Positions 26,101-35,700 of a stretch of 64,000 nt of DNA are shown piece by piece. This stretch comes from Hedera helix (taxonomy: Eukaryota; Streptophyta; Magnoliopsida; Apiales; Araliaceae). The stretch spans positions 25,491,797 to 25,555,796 of the forward strand of contig OX359278.1 in the NCBI GenBank assembly GCA_947179155.2, in the 5' to 3' direction. The notes under the pieces were generated by a model that worked only from the letters and a program-made list of their open reading frames with translations, made no database searches and had not been told where the DNA came from. Both the position numbers and the translations under genes were made by a program. Every line of letters begins with the position of its first letter. Within the stretch, counting starts at the first letter, position 1.

Positions 26101-29100
26101 AAAAATGGACAGAAACCGACCAAGAAAGTATGAAATGAACGAAACACGACGGAAGGAGAACTGCTCCCTAGGACTGGTCTCCGCCCGCTCCGTGATGCGT
26201 TTTCTTGGGTTTTTTCGATTGTAAAAATTATTGTCTAATTTTCTTAACTTAATAGTGAAAACCTTGAAGACATGATCCGAGAGGTATTGTCACGAGTTCC
26301 GAGGCAGAAAACCTGTGGGAGCAACTCATGATGAGAATCGGTTGAGGGTTTGGATTGGTGGCTAGAATAATTGGATGATATTGACATTACTGGGGTAATC
26401 AGGGGTATTTTAGGAATTCTCCTGTCATTAAGGGTATTTCTGGAATATTTCTTTTTGACGTGTGCCTGACACATGACCTGGACCCTATAAATACACCTTC
26501 ACTTGATAAGTGAAGGGACTTTTGGAACTTGGAGATCTTTGGCCACATAAGCTCTCTCTCTCTTTGGAAACAAAGAAATTGGAAGGAATTGTGAAACTTG
26601 TGATCAACTCTGAATCGAGTGAATAAGAGTGTTGGCGTTGCCTATCTTGAATTCACTCGAAAATCACGTAATACTTGTCATGACTCTCGGACACTAGCGA
26701 TTACGCCGGAACCCCGATAGTTCTGCCACGTGTTATTCTGGTAGTTGCCCACCGGTTCTTCTTTCCTTTTCAATATTTCAACCGATTCCGTATCTTTCGC
26801 ACGTTTCTCGCCTCTATCATCACACCAAACCCTAACCCTAGCAAGGTACGCGATTTTCTTGTCTACATTTTTCAGTATTAAACTTCAAAGAGTGTAATTC
26901 ATTCTTAATAAAAAGGAAAATTTATGCCCAAGTATGTCCAATGCAAAAAAAAAATAAAAAAAATCAACCAAAGTAGTAGGACTCAAATTTCCTGAAGGGA
27001 AGTAATTTTAAATAATTTTAGGCAGAATCTGACTGTGTTGTAGTGGTATGTTTGGGGAACTGAAGTATATAAATGTATGCTGAAACATTTGAAATTACAC
27101 AAACACACACGTACATTTTCTCCCATTCAGCAAGTAAAACTTTAACAACCTAGGTAAGCTTGTCTAGCGAGCAAATAGAAGTCAATCTTGAGCATATTCA
27201 GGTGCAGCAATTTATTATGAGCTTTCTTACAATAATTGAGCTAGGTACATGTGTGAGTTACAACAAGAGTTCAAAGCTCAATATGTAACTCTTAGTGCAG
27301 CCCATAACGTGTCAGGCTGGCGCTTCCTTATCATTCGAGAACTAATTTTTAGCACCTTCAATAGTTTTGTCATCAATAGTTTAGAAGTAGTTGTTAAGAG
27401 TCCAAAAAGTTGTATGTTGGCGGGGTTAGACTTGTTGCAAATTTGTTAGGATATTTCACATGAATCTCATATCGGATAAAGTCAGGAGTGTAGATAGGTC
27501 GATAAGCCTCAACTTAATAGGTTAATCTCTTGTGTAAGAAGGTGATCCAACATGTTTATAGGGTCAGTCTACACGTGCACTACATTGGTGATAAATTGAT
27601 ATGGGATGGATCGTACAATTCCGCTACAAGTGGTATTAGAGCCCATGGTTTGATAGACCTAAGCATCAGGTTAAGACTCTATGGTGGAGCATTGGTAGGC
27701 CGCGTGTTACTCTCTGCACGGTGTAGCAAATTGAGTCGACTCTGGTGGAGCACAAGGGATCACTCCCGCGTTTTCCACTACGTGGTGAAGTATGATTTGA
27801 GTCGAATGGAGCAGGCTCAAGATGACTCAGGAGACCTGCTCAGGGTGAAGGGTTCACATAGAATAAGGTTGTACTCCCACGTTTGGCTCTGACGTGGTGG
27901 AGTAGTATTAGAGTTGAGCAGAGCTCTTGAAGGACATATTAAAGAAGGTGTACTAGATGACTACGCTAGGATGATGCTTGTGATGGGTATTCAAGTGAAA
28001 GGTATAGATTGTTGGAATATTTCACATGAATCCCATATAGGATAAATTCAAGAGTGTTGATGAGTTAATAAGTATGGTGGGGTCTCAATTTAATAGGTTA
28101 ACATTTTGGGTAAGGTGGTGATCCAACATGTTTGTTGGTCTAGTCTACAAGTGTGCATTGCATTAGTGTTAAATTGATTGGGGATGGATCGTACAATTCC
28201 ACTACAAATTTACGATGTATCACCTATAGTTGAAAGTAACCAATTTATGACTATAGAACTGTCATCAACAAGATTGTGAATGGTTACTCGTTTCCGCGTA
28301 CAATGGCAATGGAAGGGATTCGACTAAAATTGTATTTTATTTATACCTTGGGAATTGGCTTCTGTCTCGACTAATTCCTCCAGAGAAGCAGTGTCACTGT
28401 TGAATGTAGTTCTGGAAATGCTTGATTTGAACAATCAAAACTAGGTTTTTTATACTTCAGTAATTCCATAATGCAATGAACATACCATGGTGAAAGACTG
28501 ATGGCTTGCAAGTTGCGAATGAAGACTTTGCGTCAGTTGGTTTTGTCAAATTGTTGCTTTTGGACATAAAACTTCTTCTCATGCAATTTTGTGTGGATGA
28601 AAAGCAAAATTATGAAATGAATGTCATCATCTTCTTCTCCCCCTCCATTGTGTAATTTATTTGTTAATACTATAATTACGCATAATCAGAATTTAGTCCT
28701 ACCATTTGTAGGACTACTAGTTCTGAGATGATTTGGAATCAAATGATTTTTGAAATTAAGATCCTGGAAATTTTACCCTTATGCAGCACAGAAGAGTTTT
28801 GTACATTTCTTTACTTTATATAAGTATTTTTTTTGTACATTTATTTTTGGGGGTATATGTGCTAAGTAGGCAAATAATTATATACATTGTATAATCACTA
28901 TAAAATATTTCGCCTTACAACAATTGTTCCTCTTTTCAAAAGTTTTTCTTTTCTTTCTTTCAATTGGAATTAATTGAACCATGTTTGTTCTGCAGGCTGA
29001 GTCTACAGGTGCTACTAATGAGTCAATTTTAAAGGTTGCTTTGGATCATGGAAAGGCCATTGGCATTGTAAAGCCACATGACCGAGTCGTCGTTTGCCAG

Positions 29101-29148
29101 AAAGTTGGGGATGATGCTGTCGTGAAGATTATTGAGCTTGAAGATTAG
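11125..29148 (+). CDS. Cytosolic pyruvate kinase, 16 exons, 527 residues
   Basis: Last step of glycolysis: phosphoenolpyruvate + ADP to pyruvate + ATP, in the cytosol (no transit peptide). Exons, all in phase: 11125-11193, 11372-11468, 12005-12102, 12210-12365, 13544-13621, 14370-14501, 14912-14992, 15201-15272, 15359-15448, 16272-16416, 16645-16733, 17817-17912, 18040-18107, 18312-18411, 19250-19309, 28996-29148. They sum to 1584 nt with stop TAG. The N-terminus MHSHHLLLEEPIRM and overall length match the Arabidopsis At3g52990/At2g36580 subgroup as I remember it. Visible motifs: KIVGTLGPKS (31-40), VARFDFSWG (56-64), MLDTVGPELQ (90-99), AKIENVEG with catalytic Lys256 and metal ligand Glu258, SRGNLG (279-284), Thr313, and PTRAEATDVANA. 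Against the classical enzyme, metal-site positions read Asp60 for Asn, Val94 for Lys and Asn282 for Asp. The gene looks intact despite a 9.7-kb last intron. Confidence 0.96.
14024..14285. mobile_element. Stowaway-like MITE in intron 5 of pyruvate kinase
   Basis: The body (TAAAATATAAGATTATTATTGAC to CTTATAATTTGGAATAAAGAGAGTA) has inverted ends and is homologous along its length to the element at 33180-33430 (shared ACTCAA.ATTGA.A.AGATTCATTTA and TAAATTATCTAAAA). The outer terminal repeats are eroded, so the ends are approximate. Confidence 0.7.
19735..20960. repeat. Unidentified repeat-like stretch in intron 15
   Basis: Contains TACTGCAAGTGTACAACGTC and TGGCAAGTACAGGTCGAACCAC (about 19758-19810), a phrase I associate with non-coding parts of plant retroelements, followed by A-rich sequence without reading frames. 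I found no terminal repeats or target duplication, so element type and ends are uncertain. Confidence 0.3.
21405..21436. repeat. CCCT/CCCA simple repeat
   Basis: Short CCCTCCCTCCCACCCACCCA run on the plus strand. Confidence 0.85.
21532..22748 (+). repeat. 5' LTR of the intronic element
   Basis: Begins TGAATGAACTAAAACGA and ends GATTTTCTTGCTTGCA. It holds a probable TATA-type signal (CTATAAATA in the other copy, near 26486; CGTATAAATAACC here, near 22358) ahead of CTTCACTTGACAAGTGAAGGGAC, itself an inverted repeat, and a CT run at 22431-22445. Confidence 0.85.
22754..22771 (+). other. Primer-binding site of the intronic element
   Basis: TGGCGACTCCACTGGGGA lies five bases after the 5' LTR. 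This motif is typical of Tat/Ogre-lineage elements and is reported for them as a tRNA-Arg primer site; tRNA identity is from general knowledge. Confidence 0.75.
22784..23821 (+). pseudogene. Decayed gag of the intronic element
   Basis: Capsid-type protein that packages element RNA. The frame opens near 22784 with MPTTRSRRATERV and soon meets stops. The clearest part is 23468-23821: FPKYNVEKGNTREHIARF, then LLKEFNKTLADSVFS, a stop in place of a Trp in the usual AFxWY motif (23626-23628), then DMKSQFFKKFF and NEGLLDYVDRFKTR. These are hallmarks of the Retrotrans_gag domain in Tat elements. Several stops and frameshifts make it non-functional. No zinc finger or pol follows. Confidence 0.8.
24426..24915. 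repeat. 58-bp tandem array near the 3' end of the intronic element
   Basis: About eight imperfect copies of a unit containing AAAAGTGATGAGGCACCTGAA, CATAAGCCCT and AAAGTTACACTTTTTCTTC. The CCTGAACATAAGCCCT core recurs at about 24495, 24547, 24605, 24663 and 24722. Tandem repeats before the 3' LTR are common in Tat/Ogre elements. Confidence 0.9.
25661..26867 (+). repeat. 3' LTR of the intronic element
   Basis: Starts TGAATGAACTAAAACGA, ends GATTTTCTTGTCTACA; homologous to 21532-22748 over its whole length with many substitutions and a few indels. Confidence 0.85.
27444..28206 (+). mobile_element. TRIM (miniature LTR retrotransposon) in intron 15
   Basis: A 763-bp element with direct terminal repeats of 185 bp (27444-27628) and 197 bp (28010-28206), both reading TGTT(A/G)GGAATATTTCACATGAATC at the start and GATCGTACAATTCC(G/A)CTACA at the end. 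Immediately inside is TGGTATTAGAGCCCATGG, one base off the initiator tRNA-Met site TGGTATCAGAGC. The 380-bp interior has no retroviral domain. AATT is repeated at both outer edges. The LTRs are roughly three-quarters identical by eye, so it is old. A 120-codon open frame crosses the LTR and interior but resembles nothing I know. Confidence 0.85.
27631..27648 (+). other. TRIM primer-binding site (tRNA-iMet type)
   Basis: TGGTATTAGAGCCCATGG, two bases after the first LTR. Confidence 0.8.
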
Positions 29149-29500
29149 GGCTCCTATTGAACCCGACATTTTGTTTAGGAGTTACGATGACTAATTCCAC
29201 TTCCCTTCTGTATACACCAAGGTGCTTCTTGTTGTTCTGCCAAACCCTACAGGTTGTACAAGTAGCTAATAAGGTTCTGCTGAAACTATCAAATAAAAAC
29301 GATGCTCTTTTCTAGAGAAATGTTATCGGCCCTTATTTCAATGCAAATCATAAATTGAAGAATACAATGAAGTTGGTCATCTGGGTAAGATCATGATTCT
29401 GTGTAGAGTACTTCTTTAGGTGTTGGGTTGCATTCCAACTTTGTGTATTTACTTTTATGAATAAATTGCGTTGTAGTTTTGTTTTACTTTGGTCATCTGG
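29149..29500 (+). other. 3' UTR of pyruvate kinase
   Basis: Follows the TAG stop. T-rich with candidate AATAAA-like poly(A) signals near 29292 (AAATAAAAA) and 29458 (GAATAAATT). No coding sequence. From 29501 to about 30050 I see only A+T-rich DNA without features. Confidence 0.55.
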
Positions 29501-30052
29501 GTAAGACCACTAGAATATATGGTTTAGAACCACGTTGATCGAGTTGTGAAAGAGTTATGGAAACCTAATGTTGTTTTTAGCCTTCTTTTTTCATAACCTT
29601 CTCAGGTTCCCATTGCGGTGAAAAAAATTCTGAAAGATTCATTTGATCAGCTACGTGATGGCACTTGTACTGATTCCTAAAGAACGGTCTATAGGTCTAA
29701 TTGTCCTTCAGCTTCTTTTAATTCTTTTCTGTTTGTTCCTTTTAGGCGATATAGTGGGCCATTTAGGATATGTTGGAACTTGGAAATTGTGGAAGGAAAC
29801 AAAAAAGGAGAATAAAAGTAACTATAAATTGTTTATTTGTTTCTAATAAATAAAATAACCACCTCAGTTAGAAAATCTAATTATATATGCTTATAAAATA
29901 TCTATCAAGTAATATATATAAAAAGAATTAACTGTAGTATGTGATGTTAAGAAAGTTTCAATAAATTTTTGAAGTTTATATTAAATTTTATTTTTTATTT
30001 CTTTGTACTCCAACACCCAAATTTCAAATATATCTACTTAGCAAAACAATAA

Positions 30053-30275
30053 AGCTGCATTTGGATTGAAATAAGGAAGGAATTGAATGAAATAAAAAGT
30101 ATATTTAATGATCATTCGGGACAAATTATTCCAATGAAACAAAATTTTATTCCATTCCTTAGAATTTAATTTTTTGGAAAAGGTGGTGGAGTGAAATTTA
30201 TTCCAATAGAATGGGTGAATGCGACAATAATATTTTAGCACATTACCCACCATCACTATCAACCAAATAGTCACT
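30053..30275. mobile_element. Possible MITE remnant
   Basis: GCTGCATTTGGATTGAAA at the left and TATCAACCAAATAGTC at the right form an imperfect inverted repeat, and the centre pairs ATTGAATGAAAT with ATTCCATTCC. No clear target duplication was found. Confidence 0.35.
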
Positions 30276-30289
30276 TGAGATGTTAATAA

Positions 30290-30740
30290 ATCATTCCATT
30301 TTTTCTTTCATCATGTGCAAGTCTTTTCTAACATGCATATCTTCTATGTCTTGACAAACTTTAAGGGTGTCCTTTAATTTTTCTTTCATACCCAGTAATG
30401 TTCGAATCAAGTTGCCATAAACATTTCAGATGAGAATGTGACGTATTAGAATTATCCTCCAATATGGCAATTCAAAGAAAATGCTCATTTTCCTCCAATT
30501 ATGTGATTTTTTTATATGATTTTCTTTTTTTAGCTTTCCCAAGTGTGAGACTAAGGGCTTTGACTTTTTCGAGAACATCATATACCCAGAAGAACTGGAG
30601 GAGCATCTGTATAATCAATATCGCCATTGAATCTCTGTTTATCAGACCTATATTTGTCATCAAGCTCCAAGAATCATCAATTGCCTATGTAACACTATTT
30701 ACTACGTAAACTTTAAGGACCTAATGTTCCTTTGGCGTAT
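30290..30740 (-). pseudogene. CACTA (En/Spm) TNP2-type transposase fragment, downstream part
   Basis: On the minus strand short frames match the conserved core of TNP2 transposases: DDKYRSDKQRFNGDIDYTDAP (as two adjacent pieces, about 30660-30600), then FFELPYWRDN (about 30480), then after a frameshift NLIRTLLGMKEKLKDTLKV and DIEDMHVRKDLHM (about 30415-30310). The family normally reads ELPYW...NLDVMHIEKNV...LLN..GK.KD..K.R.DL in this order. Frameshifts and stops show it is dead. It continues from the piece at 31310-31515 after a later insertion. Confidence 0.7.
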
Positions 30741-30747
30741 TGGATTA

Positions 30748-31307
30748 GGGGTGTTATTGGATTCTAAATTTTTTAATCGAATTCGAATTGTATTCGACTC
30801 GACTTGACTTGAATATTTATTACTTGAATTTGATCAGACTCGGATCAAACTACTCGCGAACTTCGAATTTAAGTTTGAATTTGAATCTAAGTTCGAATTC
30901 GAATCTCAACATAGTAAGTAGCTTTATAATACATAGAATTACCAATTAAATTTATTATTATACTTAGAAATTAGAAAATATATTTACAATTACACTTTAC
31001 AAAATAAAATACAATTAAAATTTTAAAAATAATAACTATTTATTCTAATTTTATTAAATTGTGCAGATATAAGAGAATGCATTGAGTATTTATTTGAACA
31101 TGTATCAATCGAGTATGTAGTAAATCTTGATCAAAAATTCGAATAGTTTGAATCATAAACGAGTCGAGTGTAATCTTACTCAGATTCTGCTCATATTTTT
31201 ATTCGAATTATTATTTGTGCTCAGATTTGGATAATATTATTAACGAATTCGAGTCTCGCTCATATTTTTTCAAATCGAGACGGAACTATTTAATTCGATT
31301 TACAGCC
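30748..31307. mobile_element. Non-autonomous insertion splitting the CACTA fragment, TSD TTA
   Basis: A 560-bp non-coding element rich in GAATTCGAA-type inverted motifs. Its ends GGGGTGTTATTGGATTC and (reverse complement) GGCTGTAAATCGAATT are related inverted repeats. TTA occurs at both edges (30745-30747 and 31308-31310), as for Tourist-like elements. It separates two parts of one transposase frame, which supports the boundaries. Confidence 0.6.
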
Positions 31308-31309
31308 TT

Positions 31310-31515
31310 ATACTCGACAAGCCATCTTACCTTTTGTACTCCAACCTGATAGAAGTCATTAATTGTCCATAAGAGTGCAACACACATTCTAAAAACAGTT
31401 TCAGTGGGTCGAAGCATCATAAGTATGAACCCCATCTATCCTCGATGTTTTTAGTTCCTCAATTAATGGTTTGAGTAAGGTGCACATCAATGTCATTCTA
31501 TGCTTAAATATCTGT
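31310..31515 (-). pseudogene. CACTA TNP2-type transposase fragment, upstream part
   Basis: Minus-strand translation gives MTLMCTLLKPLIEELKTS, then GVHTYDAS, then FRMCVALLWTINDF and a degraded GW(S)TKGK(L)AC-like stretch. This is the usual order in TNP2 transposases just before the zinc-binding Cys motifs. It joins logically to 30290-30740. Region 31516-32253 beyond shows nothing recognisable. Confidence 0.65.
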
Positions 31516-33179
31516 ATGTGAATAGAAGAGATTTATCAAAAGACGACGCTTATTTTTTTATGAGAATCTCTCTCTAGAGAGGGCTCTATATAAGATCTTT
31601 ATGACAATCTAAGAACTAATAAAAGTTCCAAGAAAGAATGTCACCAGAAAAATAATTTATGAATAAATCAATAGATATGCTAAAAAGGAGGAAAAACTGA
31701 AGAATAAATGTTTTGTTGGAAAAATCAGCCCAGTGAGAACTAATTTATGTACGTGTGTTTTTGATATTTTTACATAGTCCTGTCACTCAAGAAGATTTTA
31801 AGAAGATCTTGTGAAAATATAAAAAATACATGCGAAAATATTAATTTCCTATCAACCGAATATCTTGGGAACTGTTTGCACAATGTTTTCAAACCCATGT
31901 TTTGAAAATGTCAAAATATTCAAACCAAACATGGACTCATCCGCAATAAATTTAGAAAACAAAAACTTGAACTAGATACCCAAGAACAAAATATGGAAAC
32001 AAACATGGTAACCAAACAGATCTTTCGTTTCAAATCCGAAAATTTCACACCTTGTCTTTCAACTTGACCATTTAACACAGTATCCACACCATACTGCTGC
32101 ATATACATTCAACTACAACTCGAACAATATTTTACCATAACCAAAAGAGAGGAAACATCTCTGTATATTTCTTTTAAAATACATTAAAAAGAAGATTTCT
32201 ATACGTCTTGTAAACCAGTTCATAGTAATTAGCTGCCGTACAAAATAAATGGCTTAGAAAGTTCTAGAGTATTTCCTAATCCCGTACAATATTGAAGATA
32301 TGGAAACAAGATCCTTGTTTAGCGCAGACCCACCACTAATTTTCTTTATGCAGTCTGATAGTCTGGTATAGTAAAGGAGCAGTCGAGTCAATGCAGCTCT
32401 TAAGATATCCATCCCACAGAGGAAGTTTCTGAACATCTACTGGCAAAGTCTTTCACAAGCGGCTCCACTTCATTAATAGTAATTGGTCGCTCGGAACCAG
32501 AACTTGAGTCCTCAGCTGGCATAGTAAATAGAAATAAGTTCCAATTTAAAATAGTATTGTTGATAAGTTGGCATAAAATTTGTTGGAAACTTGCAAGCTT
32601 TGGTTTTAACAAACTTGATAAGATCACTGAAGTGCTCTAGCAGCAACTATTCCTACGACGTAAAACGAACAAACATCAAGTGTAACTGATACTGAAATGA
32701 CATCTGACATTCGAGATCTAAGCATACAAACTGACCTGAAGAACTAAGATCGAAAGTTTAAGCTGCCAAGGGACTTCTAACATGATGGATGTTTTGGTCA
32801 ATGATCGGTATGAGCGCGTGTTGCTAGTTTAAGCAAATCACTATAGTTGTCAAATCATGAATCGTATCTTAAATCAAAAAATCTCAGAACATACATCGTT
32901 ATCATGAATATTATCGTAAGATAAGGAAAGAAATGAAAAACATAGTAATTACATATCTAAACATATAGAGACTACAGTTCAATGGACAATAGAATATATT
33001 AGCTTAAGCTTAATGCTAAAATCGTCAAATAAGGCTAGAAACAAACTTTAAATATTCAAAATATAGTTTGAAGACTCTAAACTAGAGGCTTAATTAATAG
33101 TCATTATTGCATAAGTAATATCTATAAGGGAAAAAAAGAGAGGCAGTAAAAACGAAACTTATCTTTAACTATATATATA

Positions 33180-33430
33180 TATACTCCATCCGTTATAAAA
33201 TATAAGACCATTATTGACTTTCTAACAATCTATTTGAAATATTTTTAAACTCAAAATTGATAGAGATTCATTTAACTTTAATCAATATGATTTGACTATT
33301 ATAAATTATCTAAAATGTACTACTAATAATAATATTTATTATTTTGTAATTTTAAATGAATCATATTAATTTGAATTTAAAAATGTTACAAATTGACTTC
33401 AATCGTATATTTTGAAACGGAGGAAATACA
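33180..33430. mobile_element. Stowaway-like MITE
   Basis: Ends TACTCCATCCGTTATAAAATA and TATTTTGAAACGGAGGAAATA are inverted copies of the Stowaway signature CTCC(C/A)TCCGT, next to TA. The body matches the MITE at 14024-14285. Confidence 0.85.
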
Positions 33431-33696
33431 AAACTTAAAGTGAAATTAAGTCACAAATTGAAAAGTGAAGAGCAAAAGTCAACATCAAAGCTATGTACTC
33501 ATGTCTCCGTGTGAGAAAGAGGCGTAAAAAAAGAAAGTGGAAACAAAATCTTTAAAAGAGGACAGGACATTATTGACAACAATCCTAAACACCAGGAAAC
33601 AAAATCTTTTCTCAAAATTCAGAAAAGCAGCCACATAATTACCTTTATTGACAGCAATCCTAAACACCAGGAAACAATTCATGCCTTAGTCTATAC

Positions 33697-34390
33697 CTAT
33701 ACATGTAGTGCTATTCCAATTGGTTCAAGGTAAGCAGCTGAAGCAACTGCAGGGGGGTAGCTACCCAATCTCTGCCACTTTAGAGAAACCTCGCTGCACC
33801 AATTATCTAGCCAGAATCTAGCTCGTACACCTTCCCCAACCACAAAGGAGCAATAATTTCTGAACTTGTCCAAACCAGCTACAATAGACCTCCATATGCC
33901 AACTCCAAGTGGCACCAAGGACTTATTCGGAAGCTACCCAAACTGACTGCATCCAAATCTTGCAGCAACCACACTTCTCCACAATCCGTCATCAACAGTG
34001 AAGTGCCATGACCACTTATCCCTCCAAGCTTGGTCACAGATGCGAAGATGCCAAAACCCAAGGCCACCACACATCAAAGGTTTACAAATTTTCTTCCAGC
34101 CTAAAAAATGAAATTTGAACACCTCATCATCTGTACCTTTACCTAAAAAACGAAATGAAGTTAGACATGATATTATCTAATTTCTTTTGAATTGACGTTA
34201 GGACAAGCAAAATGGACAGAAAATACATGGGCAGGCTTGACCGAGCACCAAGATAAGTCTTCTTCCTTTTGAGAGACACTAGTTTTTCCATCCCGCTAAT
34301 CTCCTCTCTAGTCTCTAACCTTTCAACCATATGATCCCAAGTATCCTTAACAATAGCCCCAAATAAGTTGCATCAAGCACTAGCCACTGA
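33697..34390 (-). pseudogene. LINE (L1-type) reverse transcriptase C-terminal fragment
   Basis: Three consecutive minus-strand frames follow the plant L1 order: DHMVERLETREEISGMEKLV with LPMYFLSIL (34345-34140), then KPLMCGGLGFWHLRICDQAW (34085-34020) and FTVDDGLWRSVV, then the tail motif ARFWLDNWCSE (about 33830-33790). Frameshifts and stops between the pieces show decay. No endonuclease or poly(A) tail was found. Confidence 0.82.
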
Positions 34391-34883
34391 AACAATGTCA
34401 ATGAAGATTTCTTAGAGGGGTGATTGAACTTCTAAATTTTCATTTAGAATCAATCGGGGACTGTTATATTTTACAATTTTTACAGGTAATTAGGTATTAT
34501 ATTTACTATAAATTAAGAAAAATAATTTCTGTCAAAAGTCTAGTTATAAGTCCTTATAAAATCCAAAATCCCAATTTTGACTCCATTTTTGACGTATCGC
34601 TTTCTTTTCTCCTCTTAGCTCTAGCTTTTATGTCATGATCACATTTATTTTAGGGTAGTGCATCAACATTTAGGATTTACAGTTGCTTTAAGCATTCATA
34701 AGCTATTGTATGAACTTGTTCTTTTTTGTTTGGTAGGTAAAGTTGGTATATATTAAAGTTACAATTTTACTAGTGTTTATAAGAGGGCCATGCCCCCCTA
34801 AATATAGCTCAAGTATCTCCCAGGAAAAACAATTCACTAACAGCAGAATAGGACGGGACCAAATCCTTTGTAACAAAATGTCC

Positions 34884-35036
34884 CCGTATCTTTATTGCGA
34901 GATTTATAACAACAATTTTTTAGGGTCTATGGAGATAGTTTATCCCATCGCCATAGTTTTACTTTATAGTGAAGGGACAAACTGTCACTATAGACCTTAA
35001 AAACCGTTGCTATAAGTCTCGCAACAAAAATACATG
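34884..35036. repeat. Foldback (inverted repeat) element
   Basis: TTATTGCGAGATTTATAACAAC...TAGGGTCTAT (about 34888-34930) is complementary to ATAGACCTTAAAAACCGTTGCTATAAGTCTCGCAACAA (34990-35030) around a loop of some 60 bp. It may be a small MITE or the terminal part of a larger DNA transposon. Confidence 0.65.
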
Positions 35037-35700
35037 AAAATTTTGTTACAGATGATTTGAAGCCGAAGAGGACAGCCCCCAGCTACTGAAAGCTACTACA
35101 CTAAACCCAAAAAAGCTAATTGTGGATCTTACATTTATTCTTTACTATTATTATTTCTTTCAGTTTTACTATATTATCTTGTGGGAATTCAAACCCTAAA
35201 AAATCTATTTTTTTAAAGCCTGAAGGCTAACCCCTCGCCTGATGACAGGTTGAATGCTTCCACTTACGCATTTGCCTTTTAAAATACTGAATGCTAAAAC
35301 TAGTTATGCCCTCTCATCTCATTTGCAAAAGAACATCCAACAGACAGTGATATTGAAATGAAGCACAATCACCAAAGACAAATTATATCTGTACGCTCAA
35401 CTGGCAAATGACAAACTTAACGAGTAAGACATAGATGTTGACGGTATTTTAGAGATCAAAGGAAAATTGAGCAAGTGTCTAGAAATTAGCCTGCAGACCT
35501 TTGAAACTGCTAGTCTGCTTAGTTAGCCTGCTAGTCTGCTTAGTTAGCCTGCAGACCTTTGAAACTGCTTTTTGTCGAAGTCTTTCTAGCTCAGGCTGAA
35601 CATCTTTTAGAGCATTTGAAGTTTTAAGCAAAGAATCAACTTCAACAAACTTCAGTTTCTTACTCAGAATCTCAAGAGTCCTCATATATTCATCATTAAC

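Larger units (their letters stand above)
21532..26867 (+). mobile_element. Gag-only Tat-like LTR element in intron 15
   Basis: Two direct repeats of about 1.2 kb (21532-22748 and 25661-26867) bound a 2.9-kb interior. After the first LTR comes TGGCGACTCCACTGGGGA, the primer-binding site style of Ogre/Tat elements, then a decayed gag, then a 58-bp tandem array. GTGCAGGGGGCAACAC lies directly before the second LTR as a PPT-like tract. There is no protease, RT or integrase, so it depended on a partner. The LTRs differ at many positions, so it is not recent. I could not find a matching target duplication. It lies in the same orientation as the host gene. Confidence 0.85.
19310..28995 (+). other. 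Giant intron 15 of pyruvate kinase
   Basis: Donor GTAAGA follows ...ADPRHP (19309) and acceptor TGCAG precedes AESTGATNES (28996). The other fourteen introns are under 1.6 kb; this one is 9686 bp. It contains an LTR element (21532-26867), a TRIM (27444-28206) and a repeat-like stretch (19735-20960). The rest (19310-19734, 20961-21531, 26868-27443, 28207-28995) shows no gene. Splice sites at both ends look normal, so the intron is probably still removed, though length and internal terminators could lower output. Confidence 0.9.
32254..35700 (-). pseudogene. VPS52 pseudogene (GARP/EARP tethering subunit), partial
   Basis: VPS52 (POK in Arabidopsis) tethers endosome-derived vesicles at the Golgi. 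Three exon relics are visible on the minus strand. Exon 35700-35557 (48 codons) has a good acceptor and donor and reads MRTLEILSKKLKFVEVDSLL through ALKDVQPELERLRQKAVSK. Exon 32652-32598 gives LLLEHFSDLIKFVKTK but carries TAG at its second codon, and its donor GT is CT (32597-32596). Terminal exon 32515-32254 gives EDSSSGSERPITINEVEPLV then, after a deletion I infer as about 43 nt that removes the WKAAIELMHKDV region and shifts frame, FLCGMDILRAALTRLL to IRKYSRTF and a stop. The large central part is missing; a LINE piece and a MITE lie in between. Everything upstream of the 35700 exon is also absent from 35701-36558. Confidence 0.88.

Noticed and set aside
27631..27648. tRNA-Met-like sequence (also at 61436 and 63981)
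   Set aside because: Only 12-18 bases, adjacent to LTRs; these are primer-binding sites, not tRNA genes.
27444..28206. Cassandra-type TRIM
   Set aside because: The LTRs lack the 5S rRNA promoter segment that defines Cassandra.
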